Counted from the first letter of the stretch, positions 1-9,371 are shown. The stretch is 64,000 nt of DNA from Bacteroidia bacterium (GCA_020849295.1 JADLGN010000020.1:1-64000); one strand, 5' to 3'. Numbers and translations are program-made. The notes: generated from the sequence alone by a model not told the origin.

Positions 1-6
1 AACTAA

Positions 7-35
7 TAAATACCCGCATATTGCGTGTATTTTTT
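7..35. terminator. Probable intrinsic terminator, possibly bidirectional
   Basis: An imperfect hairpin pairs about bases 8-18 with 22-32 (one C/T mismatch, loop of three) and is followed by a T run to base 35 on the plus strand. It best fits the end of a plus-strand gene left of the window. It could also terminate the ALDH7 gene, which is transcribed leftward and stops at 93, although the T tract in that direction is weaker. Bases 36-92 hold nothing else recognisable. Confidence 0.5.
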
Positions 36-92
36 CTTTGTATGATATAATATTTCTAAGTTTAATAATTAATTAATTGTAAGAATTTCAAC

Positions 93-1637
93 TTAAATCT
101 CAAATTTAATTCCTTGAGCTAATGGGATATCTTCTCCGTAATTAATGGTATTAGTTTGACGTCTCATATATGCTTTCCAACTGTCACTACCGCTTTCTCT
201 GCCTCCTCCTGTTTCTTTTTCTCCGCCAAATGCTCCTCCAATTTCTGCTCCTGAAGTACCTATGTTTACGTTTGCTATGCCACAATCGCTGCCTGCATTG
301 CTAATAAAAATTTGAGCTTCTTTTATATTATTTGTAAATATTGCTGAACTCAATCCTTGTTTAACATCGTTTTGCATTGCTATTGCTTCGTTGAGGGTGT
401 TGTATTTCATAATATAGGTTATTGGTGCAAATGTTTCTTCTTGAACAATTTTAAAATGGTTTTTTGCTTCTATCAAAGTTGGTACAACATAGCAGCCTGA
501 TTCATATTCTTTACCTTTTAAAACTTTATTTCCATACAGAATTTTGCCTCCTGCATTTTCGGCTTCTGCTATTGCATTTTTATAGTTTTCAACAGCATTT
601 TTATCAATTAATGGACCAACATGATTGCTTTCTACAAGCGGATTACCAATGTTTAATTGCTTATAAATTCTAATTAATTTTGGTAAAAACTTATCGTAAA
701 CTGTATTTTGAATAATTAATCTTCTTATGCTTGTACATCTTTGTCCTGCAGTCCCCACCGCACCAAATACTGCCGCTTTTAGAGCATTTTGCATATCTGC
801 ATCGTCTGTTATTATCAATGCATTATTTCCTCCAAGTTCCAGTAAACTTCTACCCAGCCTGCCTGCTACAATTTGTGCTACTCTTTTACCCATTTTAGTA
901 CTTCCGGTTGCCGATATTAAAGCTATACGAGTATCTTTTGCCATTTTTTCGCCAATTCTGAAATCACCAAGTATAAGGTTAAATACCCCTTCAGGTATAT
1001 TATTATTTATAAGTACCGAACGCAAAATATTTTGAACAGCAACTGCCGAAAGCGGCGTTTTTTCTGAAGGTTTCCAAATACATACATTTCCGCATACCGC
1101 AGCCAGCATTGCATTCCAACTCCAAACGGCAACAGGAAAATTAAATGCTGTAATTATTCCTATAATGCCAAGTGGATGCCATTGTTCCATCATTATATGG
1201 TCTTTTCTTTCACTTGCTATTGTTAGTCCATACAATTGCCTTGACAATCCTGCTGCAAAATCGCATATATCTATCATTTCCTGAACTTCACCGCGACCTT
1301 CTTCAATACTTTTACCCATCTCATAAGATACGAGTGTGCCTAATTCATCTTTATACTCCCGAAGCCTATTGCCTATTTGCCTTACTATTTCTCCTCGTTT
1401 TGGCGGAGGAAGTTTTTTCCATTGCACAAAGGCTGATTGAGCTTCACTTATTGCTTTTTCATATTCTGTAGTGCCAGCAAGCGTAATTTCAGCAATTTTA
1501 TTTCCATCAACAGGGCTGAGAATACTTACTTTTTCAGAGCCAATTGCTGTTATCCATTGTGTACCGGTACACACACTTTCATTTTTCTTAGCAATACCAA
1601 GCTTAGATAAAACGTTTTCAATATTTAAGTTTGACAT
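93..1637 (-). CDS. Aldehyde dehydrogenase, ALDH7 (alpha-aminoadipic semialdehyde dehydrogenase) type
   Basis: A 514-residue NAD(P)-dependent aldehyde dehydrogenase. The closest family from memory is ALDH7/antiquitin, which oxidises alpha-aminoadipic semialdehyde in lysine breakdown. Visible features are the oxyanion Asn166 in AFNFP, the general-base Glu267 in LELGG, and the nucleophile Cys301 in GQRCTS. The C-terminal signature GGGRESGSDSWKAYMRRQT is characteristic of ALDH7. Length is normal for the family. A TAnnTTTG promoter box lies 18 bases before the ATG. It is transcribed alone, divergent from terC. The lysine substrate is inferred from subfamily motifs; no other lysine-catabolism gene is adjacent. 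Confidence 0.9.
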   Translation of the reverse strand: MSNLNIENVLSKLGIAKKNESVCTGTQWITAIGSEKVSILSPVDGNKIAEITLAGTTEYEKAISEAQSAFVQWKKLPPPKRGEIVRQIGNRLREYKDELGTLVSYEMGKSIEEGRGEVQEMIDICDFAAGLSRQLYGLTIASERKDHIMMEQWHPLGIIGIITAFNFPVAVWSWNAMLAAVCGNVCIWKPSEKTPLSAVAVQNILRSVLINNNIPEGVFNLILGDFRIGEKMAKDTRIALISATGSTKMGKRVAQIVAGRLGRSLLELGGNNALIITDDADMQNALKAAVFGAVGTAGQRCTSIRRLIIQNTVYDKFLPKLIRIYKQLNIGNPLVESNHVGPLIDKNAVENYKNAIAEAENAGGKILYGNKVLKGKEYESGCYVVPTLIEAKNHFKIVQEETFAPITYIMKYNTLNEAIAMQNDVKQGLSSAIFTNNIKEAQIFISNAGSDCGIANVNIGTSGAEIGGAFGGEKETGGGRESGSDSWKAYMRRQTNTINYGEDIPLAQGIKFEI

Positions 1638-1654
1638 AGATACTACCTAAAGCA

Positions 1655-1662
1655 CAAACTTA
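1655..1662 (-). promoter_or_regulatory. -7 promoter box (TAAGTTTG) of the ALDH7 gene
   Basis: On the minus strand this reads TAAGTTTG, an exact match to the Bacteroidota -7 consensus TAnnTTTG, ending 17 bases before the ATG at 1637. No convincing -33 TTG is seen at the usual distance. Confidence 0.5.
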
Positions 1663-1716
1663 CAATTTTTTAAGCATACATTTTCAAAAATGCTGCTGTT
1701 TTTAGAGTTATTGAAT

Positions 1717-1724
1717 TAATTTTG
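1717..1724 (+). promoter_or_regulatory. -7 promoter box (TAATTTTG) of terC-maeB-meaB
   Basis: TAATTTTG matches TAnnTTTG exactly, 21 bases before the ATG at 1746. An in-frame TTG at 1722 lies inside this box, so it is unlikely to be the translation start. This supports ATG 1746. Confidence 0.5.
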
Positions 1725-1745
1725 TCGCCATATAATTGCATTATT

Positions 1746-2534
1746 ATGGAGTTTATTACAAATACAGATGCTATAATGGCACTGATTACTCTTACCTTTC
1801 TTGAAGTAATACTTGGTGTTGACAATATTATTTTTATATCAATAGCGGCAAACAAAGTTGACCCTCATATTAGAAAGAAGGCTGTAAATTGGGGTTTATT
1901 TTTTGCAATGTTTTTGAGAATAATTTTTTTATTGGGTATTTCATTAATTATTGCGGCACAAAAGCCGATTTTCAGTTTTGATTGGGGAATGTTTTCAGGG
2001 CAATTTTCTGGGCAAAGTTTAATTTTACTTGTTGGTGGAATTTTTTTAATTTATAAAAGTACTACTGAAATTCACCATAAAATAGAAGGTGAGGAAGATA
2101 AGCAAGGGGCTAAAGAAGAGAAAAAAAGGAAAGTTACACTTAGTGCTGCAATTACCCAAATAATGCTTATAAATATTGTTTTTTCAATAGACTCAATTCT
2201 TACTGCAATAGGTATGACTAATAATATTCCTAATTCACTGTCAATTATGGTAATTTCGGTAATTTTATCAATGGTAATAATGATGCTGTTTGCCAATCAA
2301 GTTTCAAATTTTGTAAATAAACATCCTACAATTCAAATGCTTGGTTTATCATTTCTTATTTTAATTGGATTTATGTTAATATTAGAAAGTGGACATTTAG
2401 CAAATTTTGCTGTTGCAGGAAATCATATCGGAGGAATTCCTAAGGGGTATTTGTATTTTGCAATAGCTTTCAGTTTCGGGGTAGAGTTACTTAATATGCG
2501 AATGAGAAAAAAAAACCAGTTGGATAATAAATAA
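1746..2534 (+). CDS. TerC family integral membrane protein
   Basis: A 262-residue polytopic membrane protein of the TerC family (YoaE/YkoY relatives), thought to act in metal-ion handling at the inner membrane. The N-terminus LTFLEVILGVDNIIFIS carries the conserved acidic residues within the first membrane helix. A second conserved stretch, NIVFSIDSILTAIGM, starts the second half. Between them is a charged cytoplasmic loop rich in Lys and Glu. I chose ATG 1746 over the in-frame TTG 1722 because the latter is inside the promoter box. It is first in a tight run with maeB (15-base gap). The substrate metal cannot be told from sequence. Confidence 0.88.
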   Translation: MEFITNTDAIMALITLTFLEVILGVDNIIFISIAANKVDPHIRKKAVNWGLFFAMFLRIIFLLGISLIIAAQKPIFSFDWGMFSGQFSGQSLILLVGGIFLIYKSTTEIHHKIEGEEDKQGAKEEKKRKVTLSAAITQIMLINIVFSIDSILTAIGMTNNIPNSLSIMVISVILSMVIMMLFANQVSNFVNKHPTIQMLGLSFLILIGFMLILESGHLANFAVAGNHIGGIPKGYLYFAIAFSFGVELLNMRMRKKNQLDNK

Positions 2535-2549
2535 GAAAGTATATAATAG

Positions 2550-4811
2550 ATGACAGATAAAAAATTTAATGATTCATTAAGTTATCATTCAGAAGGTAGA
2601 GCCGGAAAAATAGAAGTAATACCAAGTAAGCCAACACAAACACAGCGTGATTTGAGTTTGGCATATTCGCCGGGTGTAGCTGAGCCTTGTCTTAAAATAG
2701 CAGAAAACAAAGAAGATGTATATAAATATACTGCCAAGGGTAACCTTGTAGCTGTAATTACAAACGGTACGGCAGTACTCGGGCTTGGAAATATAGGTCC
2801 TGAGGCTTCAAAACCAGTAATGGAAGGAAAAGGAATTTTATTTAAAATTTTTGCTGATATTGATGTTTTTGATATCGAGCTTAATTGCAAAAGCGTAGAA
2901 GAATTTGTTTCAACAGTAAAAGCTCTTGAGCCTACATTTGGAGGAATAAACCTTGAAGACATAAAGGCTCCTGAGTGTTTTGAAATAGAGCAAAGACTTA
3001 AACATGAACTTAGCATACCTATAATGCATGATGACCAACATGGAACTGCTATTATATCCGGTGCAGCACTTATTAATGCACTTGAAATAGTAAACAAAAA
3101 AGCTAAAAAAATAAAGATGGTGATTAATGGTGCCGGTGCCTCTGCCATATCATGCGGAAAATTGTTTGTATCATTAGGTGTTGACATCAATAATATTGTG
3201 ATGGTTGACAGCAAAGGTGTAATTCATAACAAAAGAACTGACCTTGATGAAAATAAAACATATTTTGCCACTAATAGAAAAATAGAAACCCTTGAACAAG
3301 CTATTAAAGATTCTGATGTTTTTGTTGGATTATCAAAAAAAGACATTTTAACACCAACAATGATAAAGTCAATGGCAAAAAATCCGATAGTTTTTGCTAT
3401 GGCAAATCCTGACCCTGAAATTGAATACAACCTTGCAGTAAGCTCTCGCAAAGATTTAATTATGGCTACCGGAAGAAGCGACCATCCAAATCAGGTAAAT
3501 AATGTTCTTGGTTTTCCTTTTATTTTCAGAGGAGCACTTGATGTACGTGCTACATGTATAAATGAAGAAATGAAACTTGCAGCAGTAAAGGCAATTGCCG
3601 AACTTGCTCATGAACCAGTTCTTGAAATAGTAAATGTTGCCTATAATGAAAAAAATTTAACTTTTGGTAGAAATTATATTATACCAAAACCAATTGACCC
3701 TCGCTTGATTTATAAAGTTGCCCCTGCTGTAGCAAAAGCTGCAATTAAAAGCGGGGTGGCAAAAAATATTATAACCGATTGGAATGCTTATGAGGACGAA
3801 CTTAAAGACAGGCTTGGGATAGATGATAAATTTCTTTCGAGAATTGCTATTCAAGCAAGAAAAAATCCAAAACGTGTTGTATTTACTGAAGCTGATAACT
3901 ATAAAATATTGAAAGCAGCCCAAATTTGCTTGGAAGAAGGTACTGCAATTCCAATACTCTTAGGGCAGCAAAGTCGTATTAACAAAATTATAGAAGAAAA
4001 TGGTTTATCATTAGAAAATGTTAAAATTATAGATCCTGCAGATGAATCTGAAATGCGTAAACAATTTGGTGAGCTTTTTTACAAATTGCGTCAGCGCAAA
4101 GGAATGACATTGTTTGATTGTGAAAAAGTAATGATACACCGCAATTACTTTGGCACTATGATGGTAAATACAGGGCAAGCTGATGCAGTTTTATCAGGGC
4201 TTACAAAAAATTATCCGAGTACTATAAAACCTGCACTGCAAATTATGATGCCTTCGAAAGAAAAAAATGTAGTTGGCGGAATGTACATTATACTTACCAA
4301 ACGAGGTCCAATGTTTTTTGCTGATACAACAGTAAATATAAATCCTACATGGGAAGAACTTGTTGAAATAACAATACTTACTTATGAAAAAGTAAAAAAA
4401 ATGCAGGTAGAACCGGTAATTGCAATGTTATCCTATTCAAATTTTGGTTCGGCTGGTGGGTCTGATGTTGAAAAAATAAGATTAGCAATAAATCATCTTC
4501 ACAATAAGTACCCGCATATAATGGTAGATGGAGATTTGCAGGCAAGTTATGCAATTAACGCTGTAAAGCGAAATGAACTTTTCCCTTTCAGCAAATTAGG
4601 TAAACTTCAGGCAAATACATTTATTTTTCCATGCCTTGCTTCAGGCAATATAAGCTATAAAATAATGCAGGAACTTGGAGGTTTTGAAGCTATAGGACCT
4701 GTATTGATGGGATTGAATAAATCAGTACACATTTTACAACTTGGAAGCTCAGTTCGCGAAATTGTAAATATGGTAAATATTGCAGTTGTAGATGCCAGAA
4801 CTAATAAATAA
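2550..4811 (+). CDS. maeB: NADP-dependent malic enzyme fused to a phosphotransacetylase-like domain
   Basis: A 753-residue MaeB-type enzyme that oxidatively decarboxylates malate to pyruvate with NADP. The malic enzyme part occupies about residues 1-425. It shows LAYSPGVAEPC (about 36-47), the metal/substrate segment MHDDQHGTA, the dinucleotide fold INGAGASAISC, and the ANPDPEI motif. Residues about 430-750 form a phosphotransacetylase-like domain (ending SVREIVNMVNIAVVDA), which in this family is regulatory rather than catalytic. Length is typical (about 760). It lies between terC and meaB with gaps of 15 and 3 bases, so co-transcription is likely. It pairs functionally with mdh at 23.5 kb. 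Confidence 0.95.
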   Translation: MTDKKFNDSLSYHSEGRAGKIEVIPSKPTQTQRDLSLAYSPGVAEPCLKIAENKEDVYKYTAKGNLVAVITNGTAVLGLGNIGPEASKPVMEGKGILFKIFADIDVFDIELNCKSVEEFVSTVKALEPTFGGINLEDIKAPECFEIEQRLKHELSIPIMHDDQHGTAIISGAALINALEIVNKKAKKIKMVINGAGASAISCGKLFVSLGVDINNIVMVDSKGVIHNKRTDLDENKTYFATNRKIETLEQAIKDSDVFVGLSKKDILTPTMIKSMAKNPIVFAMANPDPEIEYNLAVSSRKDLIMATGRSDHPNQVNNVLGFPFIFRGALDVRATCINEEMKLAAVKAIAELAHEPVLEIVNVAYNEKNLTFGRNYIIPKPIDPRLIYKVAPAVAKAAIKSGVAKNIITDWNAYEDELKDRLGIDDKFLSRIAIQARKNPKRVVFTEADNYKILKAAQICLEEGTAIPILLGQQSRINKIIEENGLSLENVKIIDPADESEMRKQFGELFYKLRQRKGMTLFDCEKVMIHRNYFGTMMVNTGQADAVLSGLTKNYPSTIKPALQIMMPSKEKNVVGGMYIILTKRGPMFFADTTVNINPTWEELVEITILTYEKVKKMQVEPVIAMLSYSNFGSAGGSDVEKIRLAINHLHNKYPHIMVDGDLQASYAINAVKRNELFPFSKLGKLQANTFIFPCLASGNISYKIMQELGGFEAIGPVLMGLNKSVHILQLGSSVREIVNMVNIAVVDARTNK

Positions 4812-4814
4812 ATA

Positions 4815-5801
4815 ATGTATTCAAATCTTTTCAGCAAACTTGTTTCAGGTGATAAGGTTGCTTTAGCAAAAGCAATTACACTTATTGAAAGCAATAATGC
4901 TGAACACACCCGTCAGGCAGAATATTTAATAACTCAAGCATTGCAATTAAATAAAAGCTCTTTAAGAATTGCTGTTACAGGCATTCCGGGAGTTGGCAAA
5001 AGCACTTTTATAAACCAACTTGGCACTTGGCTGGTAAATGAATTAGGGAAAAAAGTATGTGTACTTGCAATTGACCCAAGCAGTATTAAAAATAAAGGCA
5101 GTATTCTTGGCGATAAAACCCGTATGAATGAACTTGCTTCGTTAAAAAATGCTTTTATCAGACCCTCGCCAACTCGGGGTTTTATGGGGGGTATTTCTCA
5201 AAAGACCTTAGATACTGTTTTAATTTGCGAAGCTGCCGGATACGAAATTATTCTTATAGAAACCGTAGGTACAGGACAAAATGAAACTTATGCTGATAAT
5301 GTTTCAGATTGTATGTTGTTACTTCATTTAGCAAATACAGGTGACGAACTTCAGGGAATAAAACGTGGAATTATGGAAATGGCAGATATTATTGTGTTGA
5401 ATAAAACAGACCTTATTGATACATTTTTACTTAAATCATCAATAAACGACCTGAAAAATGCTTTGAATTTCCATACTCAAAAAAATAGTAAATGGGTACC
5501 TCCTATTCTTTCAAATTCTGTAAGCGATAAAAATTCAATTACAGAAATTTGGAAAAACATAGAGCAATTTGTTTCTACACAAAAAAATACTGGTAAATTT
5601 GAAAATAAGCGGTTTAATCAGAAAAAAATATGGTTTACTGACAAATTGAAAAATTACCTGAACAATGAATTTTTTAATGATTTAAATGTAAAAAAAGAAA
5701 TTGAGGAAAATTTTGCAAAACAAACCATTCGAGAGTTTGATACAGATAAATTTCTTAGAAAACTCTTAAAAAACTGGCTTAACAGAAAAACTAATATTTG
5801 A
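4815..5801 (+). CDS. meaB: Methylmalonyl-CoA mutase-associated GTPase MeaB
   Basis: A 328-residue G3E-class P-loop GTPase of the MeaB/ArgK family. It gates cofactor loading and protects adenosylcobalamin-dependent methylmalonyl-CoA mutase. Motifs are the P-loop GIPGVGKST (56-64), the switch segment ETVGTGQ (149-155), and the guanine-specificity NKTD (196-199). The C-terminal helical part (about 270-328) matches the dimerisation region of the family. It starts 3 bases after maeB. Its client mutase is not adjacent but is encoded at 51590-54637. The 3' end overlaps the convergent ALDH8-type gene by 11 bases. Confidence 0.95.
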   Translation: MYSNLFSKLVSGDKVALAKAITLIESNNAEHTRQAEYLITQALQLNKSSLRIAVTGIPGVGKSTFINQLGTWLVNELGKKVCVLAIDPSSIKNKGSILGDKTRMNELASLKNAFIRPSPTRGFMGGISQKTLDTVLICEAAGYEIILIETVGTGQNETYADNVSDCMLLLHLANTGDELQGIKRGIMEMADIIVLNKTDLIDTFLLKSSINDLKNALNFHTQKNSKWVPPILSNSVSDKNSITEIWKNIEQFVSTQKNTGKFENKRFNQKKIWFTDKLKNYLNNEFFNDLNVKKEIEENFAKQTIREFDTDKFLRKLLKNWLNRKTNI

Positions 5802-7227
5802 TATAAATTTTTTTCTCTTCAGTAAAAAAATCCATAATATTCCAAGCTCCTGAATTTCCATTCCCACTGTTTTTCATGCCTCCAAAAGGAGTTTTCGAAT
5901 CAACATACATCCAACAATTAACCCAAACAATACCTGCATTTATTTGCGATACAACTCTGTGAGCCTTTGAAATATTTTCTGTCCAAACAGACGACGAAAG
6001 ACCATATTGGGTTGAATTTGCCATTAATATAGCCTGTTCTTCGGTTTCAAATGGCGATATTGTAACAATAGGTCCAAATATTTCTTCCTGATTGCATTTG
6101 CTTTCAATATTTAGATTTTCAATTACTGCAGGCGTAATAAACCATCCGTTTTCAAGCCCTTTTGGTTGAATAGGATTTCCTCCAAATAATATTTTACCAC
6201 CTTCTTGTTTAGCAAGTTGCAGATAATTGAGTATATTTTCAAAATGACTTTTTGATATTATTGCACCTATTTTAGTATCTTTCAAAACCGGGTTGCCCAC
6301 TTGCTGATTTTTCAGTTCGTTTATAAATTGTTTTTTAAATTGGGTGTAAATACTTTTTTCTACAATAATTCTTGATCCGCTTCTACAAAGTTCACCCTGA
6401 TTTAAGAAGGCAGCCCTTACAGATTCTTTAATTGCTTTATCAAAATTGCAATCAGCAAAAATTATATTTGGATTTTTACCACCAAGCTCTAATGAAAGTT
6501 TTTTAAACATTGGGGCTGCCTTTGTTGAAATAAGTTTTCCGGTATTTAGTTTTCCTGTAAATGAAATTGCTTTAATTTTTGGATGTTCAACAATTAAATT
6601 TCCTGTTTTTTCGCCTGTACCATTAATAATATTAAGTACACCGTTTGGTAATCCTGCCTGATAACAAATTTCGCTAAGCATATATGCTGTTGCCGGTGAA
6701 TACTCACTGGGTTTGGCTATTACACAATTGCCTGTTGCCAAAGCTGGGGCAATTTTCCAAGTAAGTATATACAATGGCAAATTCCACGGACAAATACAAG
6801 CAACTATGCCGATAGGTGATTTTAAATTATAATTAGCATAATTACCTTCTATGCTATGATTTGTGCCACTATATTGTAAGGCTGCGGTAGCAAAAAATCG
6901 AAAATTTTGTGCCGAAAGTGCTATTTGAGTTCTGGCAAACCATAGTGGCATTCCTTGGTCAATACTTTCTGCCAGAGCTAAATCTTCATTTTTATCATCT
7001 ATCATTTCAGCAATTCGATTTAATATTTTAAACCTGTTTTCGGCTGAAATTTTACTCCATGCAGGATAAGCGTTTTCAGCACTTTGCACCGCAAGTTCTA
7101 TGTCTTCTTCATCACTGTCAGGAAACACAGAATAAACTGAACCATTTGATGGATTAAAATTTTCAATATATTTTTTTTTAATAGCCTCACAATGATTGCC
7201 ATTTATAAAATTATAGATTTTTTGCAT
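5791..7227 (-). CDS. Aldehyde dehydrogenase, ALDH8 (2-aminomuconic semialdehyde dehydrogenase) type
   Basis: A 478-residue aldehyde dehydrogenase with Asn149 in CPWNLP, Glu247 in LELGG and nucleophile Cys281 in NQGELCRSGSR. Segments SIDQGMPLWFART, NFRFFAT, CPWNLPLYILTWKIAPA, the ending GIVWVNCWM and PFGGMKNSGNG resemble the ALDH8/hydroxymuconic semialdehyde group. That group oxidises 2-aminomuconate semialdehyde in the kynurenine branch of tryptophan breakdown. No other kynurenine gene is in the window, so the substrate is an inference. It overlaps the meaB 3' end in convergent orientation and has its own TAnnTTTG box upstream. Confidence 0.88.
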   Translation of the reverse strand: MQKIYNFINGNHCEAIKKKYIENFNPSNGSVYSVFPDSDEEDIELAVQSAENAYPAWSKISAENRFKILNRIAEMIDDKNEDLALAESIDQGMPLWFARTQIALSAQNFRFFATAALQYSGTNHSIEGNYANYNLKSPIGIVACICPWNLPLYILTWKIAPALATGNCVIAKPSEYSPATAYMLSEICYQAGLPNGVLNIINGTGEKTGNLIVEHPKIKAISFTGKLNTGKLISTKAAPMFKKLSLELGGKNPNIIFADCNFDKAIKESVRAAFLNQGELCRSGSRIIVEKSIYTQFKKQFINELKNQQVGNPVLKDTKIGAIISKSHFENILNYLQLAKQEGGKILFGGNPIQPKGLENGWFITPAVIENLNIESKCNQEEIFGPIVTISPFETEEQAILMANSTQYGLSSSVWTENISKAHRVVSQINAGIVWVNCWMYVDSKTPFGGMKNSGNGNSGAWNIMDFFTEEKKIYIKY

Positions 7228-7240
7228 AATATCTTGTTTT

Positions 7241-7248
7241 CAAAACTA
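7241..7248 (-). promoter_or_regulatory. -7 promoter box (TAGTTTTG) of the ALDH8-type gene
   Basis: Minus-strand TAGTTTTG matches TAnnTTTG exactly and ends 13 bases before the ATG at 7227, which predicts a very short leader. The -33 element is weak. Confidence 0.45.
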
Positions 7249-7328
7249 CATTCTAAAAAAATAAAAAATTTGTTTTTTGTTATTCAAATATTCTAATATC
7301 ATTGCCAAACCAAAATTAATACAATAAT

Positions 7329-8018
7329 TTGATACAAAAAATAAACATAGCTATTGATGGACATTCTGGTTGCGGCAAAGGTACACTTGCAAAATATCTT
7401 GCCGTATCACTCGGTTACAATTATATTGATAGTGGAGCTATGTATAGAGCAATTGCTTTTTATTTATTAAAAAATAATTTATCAATTGAGCAATTCATTA
7501 AAAACATTTCAAAAAACAGTGAATTTAAAGTAGATTTCAGATACGACGAAGTATTTGAATTTTTCAATATTTACCTTAATGATGAACTTATACAGAATAA
7601 AATCCTTAGTGATGAAATTGCTAAAAAAGCATCAGATATAAGTAAAGATAAGTATATAAATGATTTTGTTGTAAACCTTCAAAAAAGAATAACTGCCAAT
7701 AAAGGTAATGTAATATTTGGTAGAGATATGGGAAATACAGTTTTGCCAAATGCAGAATTAAAAATTTATATGATAACTAATCCTGAAATAAGAGCTAAAC
7801 GTGTGTATGACGAATTAAAAGAAACCAACAATAATCTATCTTATGATAAAATATTAAAAAACATAAAAGAAAACGACCTTTGGGATTTGACTAACGCTGT
7901 AAGCCCTCTTTACAAAGCTGAAGATGCAATTATACTTGACAATACAAATATGAGCAAAGATGAACAAGCAAGAGTAGCACTTACTTGGGCTAAAGGCGTA
8001 ATATCTGCTTATAAATAA
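7329..8018 (+). CDS. cmk: Cytidylate kinase
   Basis: A 229-residue (d)CMP kinase of nucleotide metabolism. The P-loop GHSGCGKGT (11-19) follows the typical INIAID strand. YIDSGAMYRAIA is the conserved substrate segment. GRDMGNTVLPNAELKIYM corresponds to the NMP-binding/catalytic region of the family. No ATG is available in frame before the P-loop. TTG 7329 gives the usual four-to-ten residue lead, but an ATA or ATT start cannot be excluded. It is followed by tag after 5 bases, so the two are probably co-transcribed. Confidence 0.93.
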   Translation: MIQKINIAIDGHSGCGKGTLAKYLAVSLGYNYIDSGAMYRAIAFYLLKNNLSIEQFIKNISKNSEFKVDFRYDEVFEFFNIYLNDELIQNKILSDEIAKKASDISKDKYINDFVVNLQKRITANKGNVIFGRDMGNTVLPNAELKIYMITNPEIRAKRVYDELKETNNNLSYDKILKNIKENDLWDLTNAVSPLYKAEDAIILDNTNMSKDEQARVALTWAKGVISAYK

Positions 8019-8023
8019 TAAAA

Positions 8024-8590
8024 ATGAAATCTATAAACAGATGTGGCTGGTGCGAAAAAGACGATTTATATCGCAAATATCATGACACTGAATGGGGAGT
8101 GCCATCTTATGACGATAAGCATTTATTCGAGCATTTGATATTAGAAACTTTTCAAGCCGGACTAAGTTGGCATACTATTTTAGTAAAAAGAGAAAATTTT
8201 AGAATTGCTTTTGATAATTTTGATGCATATAAAATTGCTGATTATAACGAAAAAAAAATTGAAAATTTACTCAAAGATTCATCAATTATAAGGAGCAATG
8301 CAAAAATTAGAGCAGCAATAAATAATGCAGTAAAATACATTGAAATAATTAACGAATTTGGTACTTTTTCAAAATATATCTGGAAATTTACAAACTATAA
8401 TATAATTAAAAACAACTGGGAAAACCTTAAAGAAATACCAAGCAAAACAATCGAAAGCGATACTATGAGTAAAGATATGAAAAAAAGAGGATTTAAGTTT
8501 ATTGGCAGCATTAGTTGTTACGCATTTATGCAATCTGTAGGCATGGTAAATGACCATATAAAAACTTGTTTTTTATATAATAAAAATTAA
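8024..8590 (+). CDS. tag: DNA-3-methyladenine glycosylase I
   Basis: A 188-residue Tag family base-excision repair enzyme that removes 3-methyladenine from DNA. The zinc-binding residues of the family are all in place: Cys7 (CGWC), His20 (KYHD), His178 and Cys182 (DHIKTC). The catalytic-region acid Glu41 lies in ETFQAGLSW. These sit at a constant +3 offset from the E. coli positions I recall. It begins 5 bases after cmk. Confidence 0.95.
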   Translation: MKSINRCGWCEKDDLYRKYHDTEWGVPSYDDKHLFEHLILETFQAGLSWHTILVKRENFRIAFDNFDAYKIADYNEKKIENLLKDSSIIRSNAKIRAAINNAVKYIEIINEFGTFSKYIWKFTNYNIIKNNWENLKEIPSKTIESDTMSKDMKKRGFKFIGSISCYAFMQSVGMVNDHIKTCFLYNKN

Positions 8591-8612
8591 ATCAGATGTA
8601 ACTTAATACATT

Positions 8613-8620
8613 TAATTTTG
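8613..8620 (+). promoter_or_regulatory. -7 promoter box (TAATTTTG)
   Basis: An exact TAnnTTTG match in the gap after tag, upstream of the CarboxypepD_reg-like gene. No clear -33 TTG is visible. Confidence 0.4.
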
Positions 8621-8690
8621 TTTTAGTTAAATAAAATTGCCGTATTCAATATTTTTTAAAAAAAACAAACTTTTAAACATCTGTTTTTGT

Positions 8691-9371
8691 ATGTTTTTTA
8701 AGGTATTTTTATCCTTGTTTCTTCTTATATCAAGCAATAGTTTATTTTCACAAAATTTAATACTTAAAGCATGGCTAATAGACAGCGATAGTTTTACAAA
8801 AATATCTTTTGCAGTTGTAAGTATTAAAGGTAAAACAACTGCTACAACAACTGATGAAAAAGGATTTTTTGAGATAAACTGTAATATTAAAGATACATTA
8901 ATAATAAGACATTTGAGCTACAATCTCACAAAAATTGCAGTAAAAAAAATTGGTGATACTACAGTTAAAAAAAAATATATTTACCTTACAAAAAAAGAAA
9001 ACACATTTCAACAAATTACAATAAGCGGAAACAAACTATCAGAAGAAAAAAAAGAAGAATACAAAAAGCACTTAAACAGAATAAAACCAACAGTAAAAAG
9101 CCCTATAAGCCTTATGTATGAAGGCTGGAGTCGCAAAGGGAAAGAGCGAAAAAAGATGGACGAAATATACAGTCAACTACTTTTAAGAGATGAACTTGAA
9201 ACAAGAATTCCTCCGAAAAAATTATTTTTAATTACAAATGACCGCTCAGTAAAATTAGATGATTTATTGATAATTTGCCCTGTTTCAGCTGAGTTTGTAA
9301 AGTATGCTTCTGATTACGAATTTTTTTACCACTTTAGCAAGTGTTGGGATTTTTATAAAAAAAATAATTAA
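8691..9371 (+). CDS. Exported protein with CarboxypepD_reg-like domain
   Basis: A 226-residue protein with a signal peptide (FFKVFLSLFLLISSNSLFSQ). A CarboxypepD_reg-like beta-sandwich follows at about residues 24-105 (KGKTTATTTDEKGFFEINC, then LIIRHLSYNL). The remaining 120 residues are basic and helical (LNRIKPTVKSPISLMYEGW). Such proteins are common single-domain relatives of the N-terminal domains of Bacteroidota TonB-dependent receptors. Their function is unknown. I chose ATG 8691 because it begins a clean signal peptide; an in-frame TTG at 8637 would add 18 residues. The end overlaps the convergent gene at 9368 by 4 bases. Confidence 0.75.
   Translation: MFFKVFLSLFLLISSNSLFSQNLILKAWLIDSDSFTKISFAVVSIKGKTTATTTDEKGFFEINCNIKDTLIIRHLSYNLTKIAVKKIGDTTVKKKYIYLTKKENTFQQITISGNKLSEEKKEEYKKHLNRIKPTVKSPISLMYEGWSRKGKERKKMDEIYSQLLLRDELETRIPPKKLFLITNDRSVKLDDLLIICPVSAEFVKYASDYEFFYHFSKCWDFYKKNN

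Noticed and set aside
2585..3214. Long minus-strand open frame of about 209 codons inside maeB
   Set aside because: It lies wholly within a clear malic enzyme gene, has a composition typical of an antisense shadow (Ser/Ile/Pro-rich), and matches no family.
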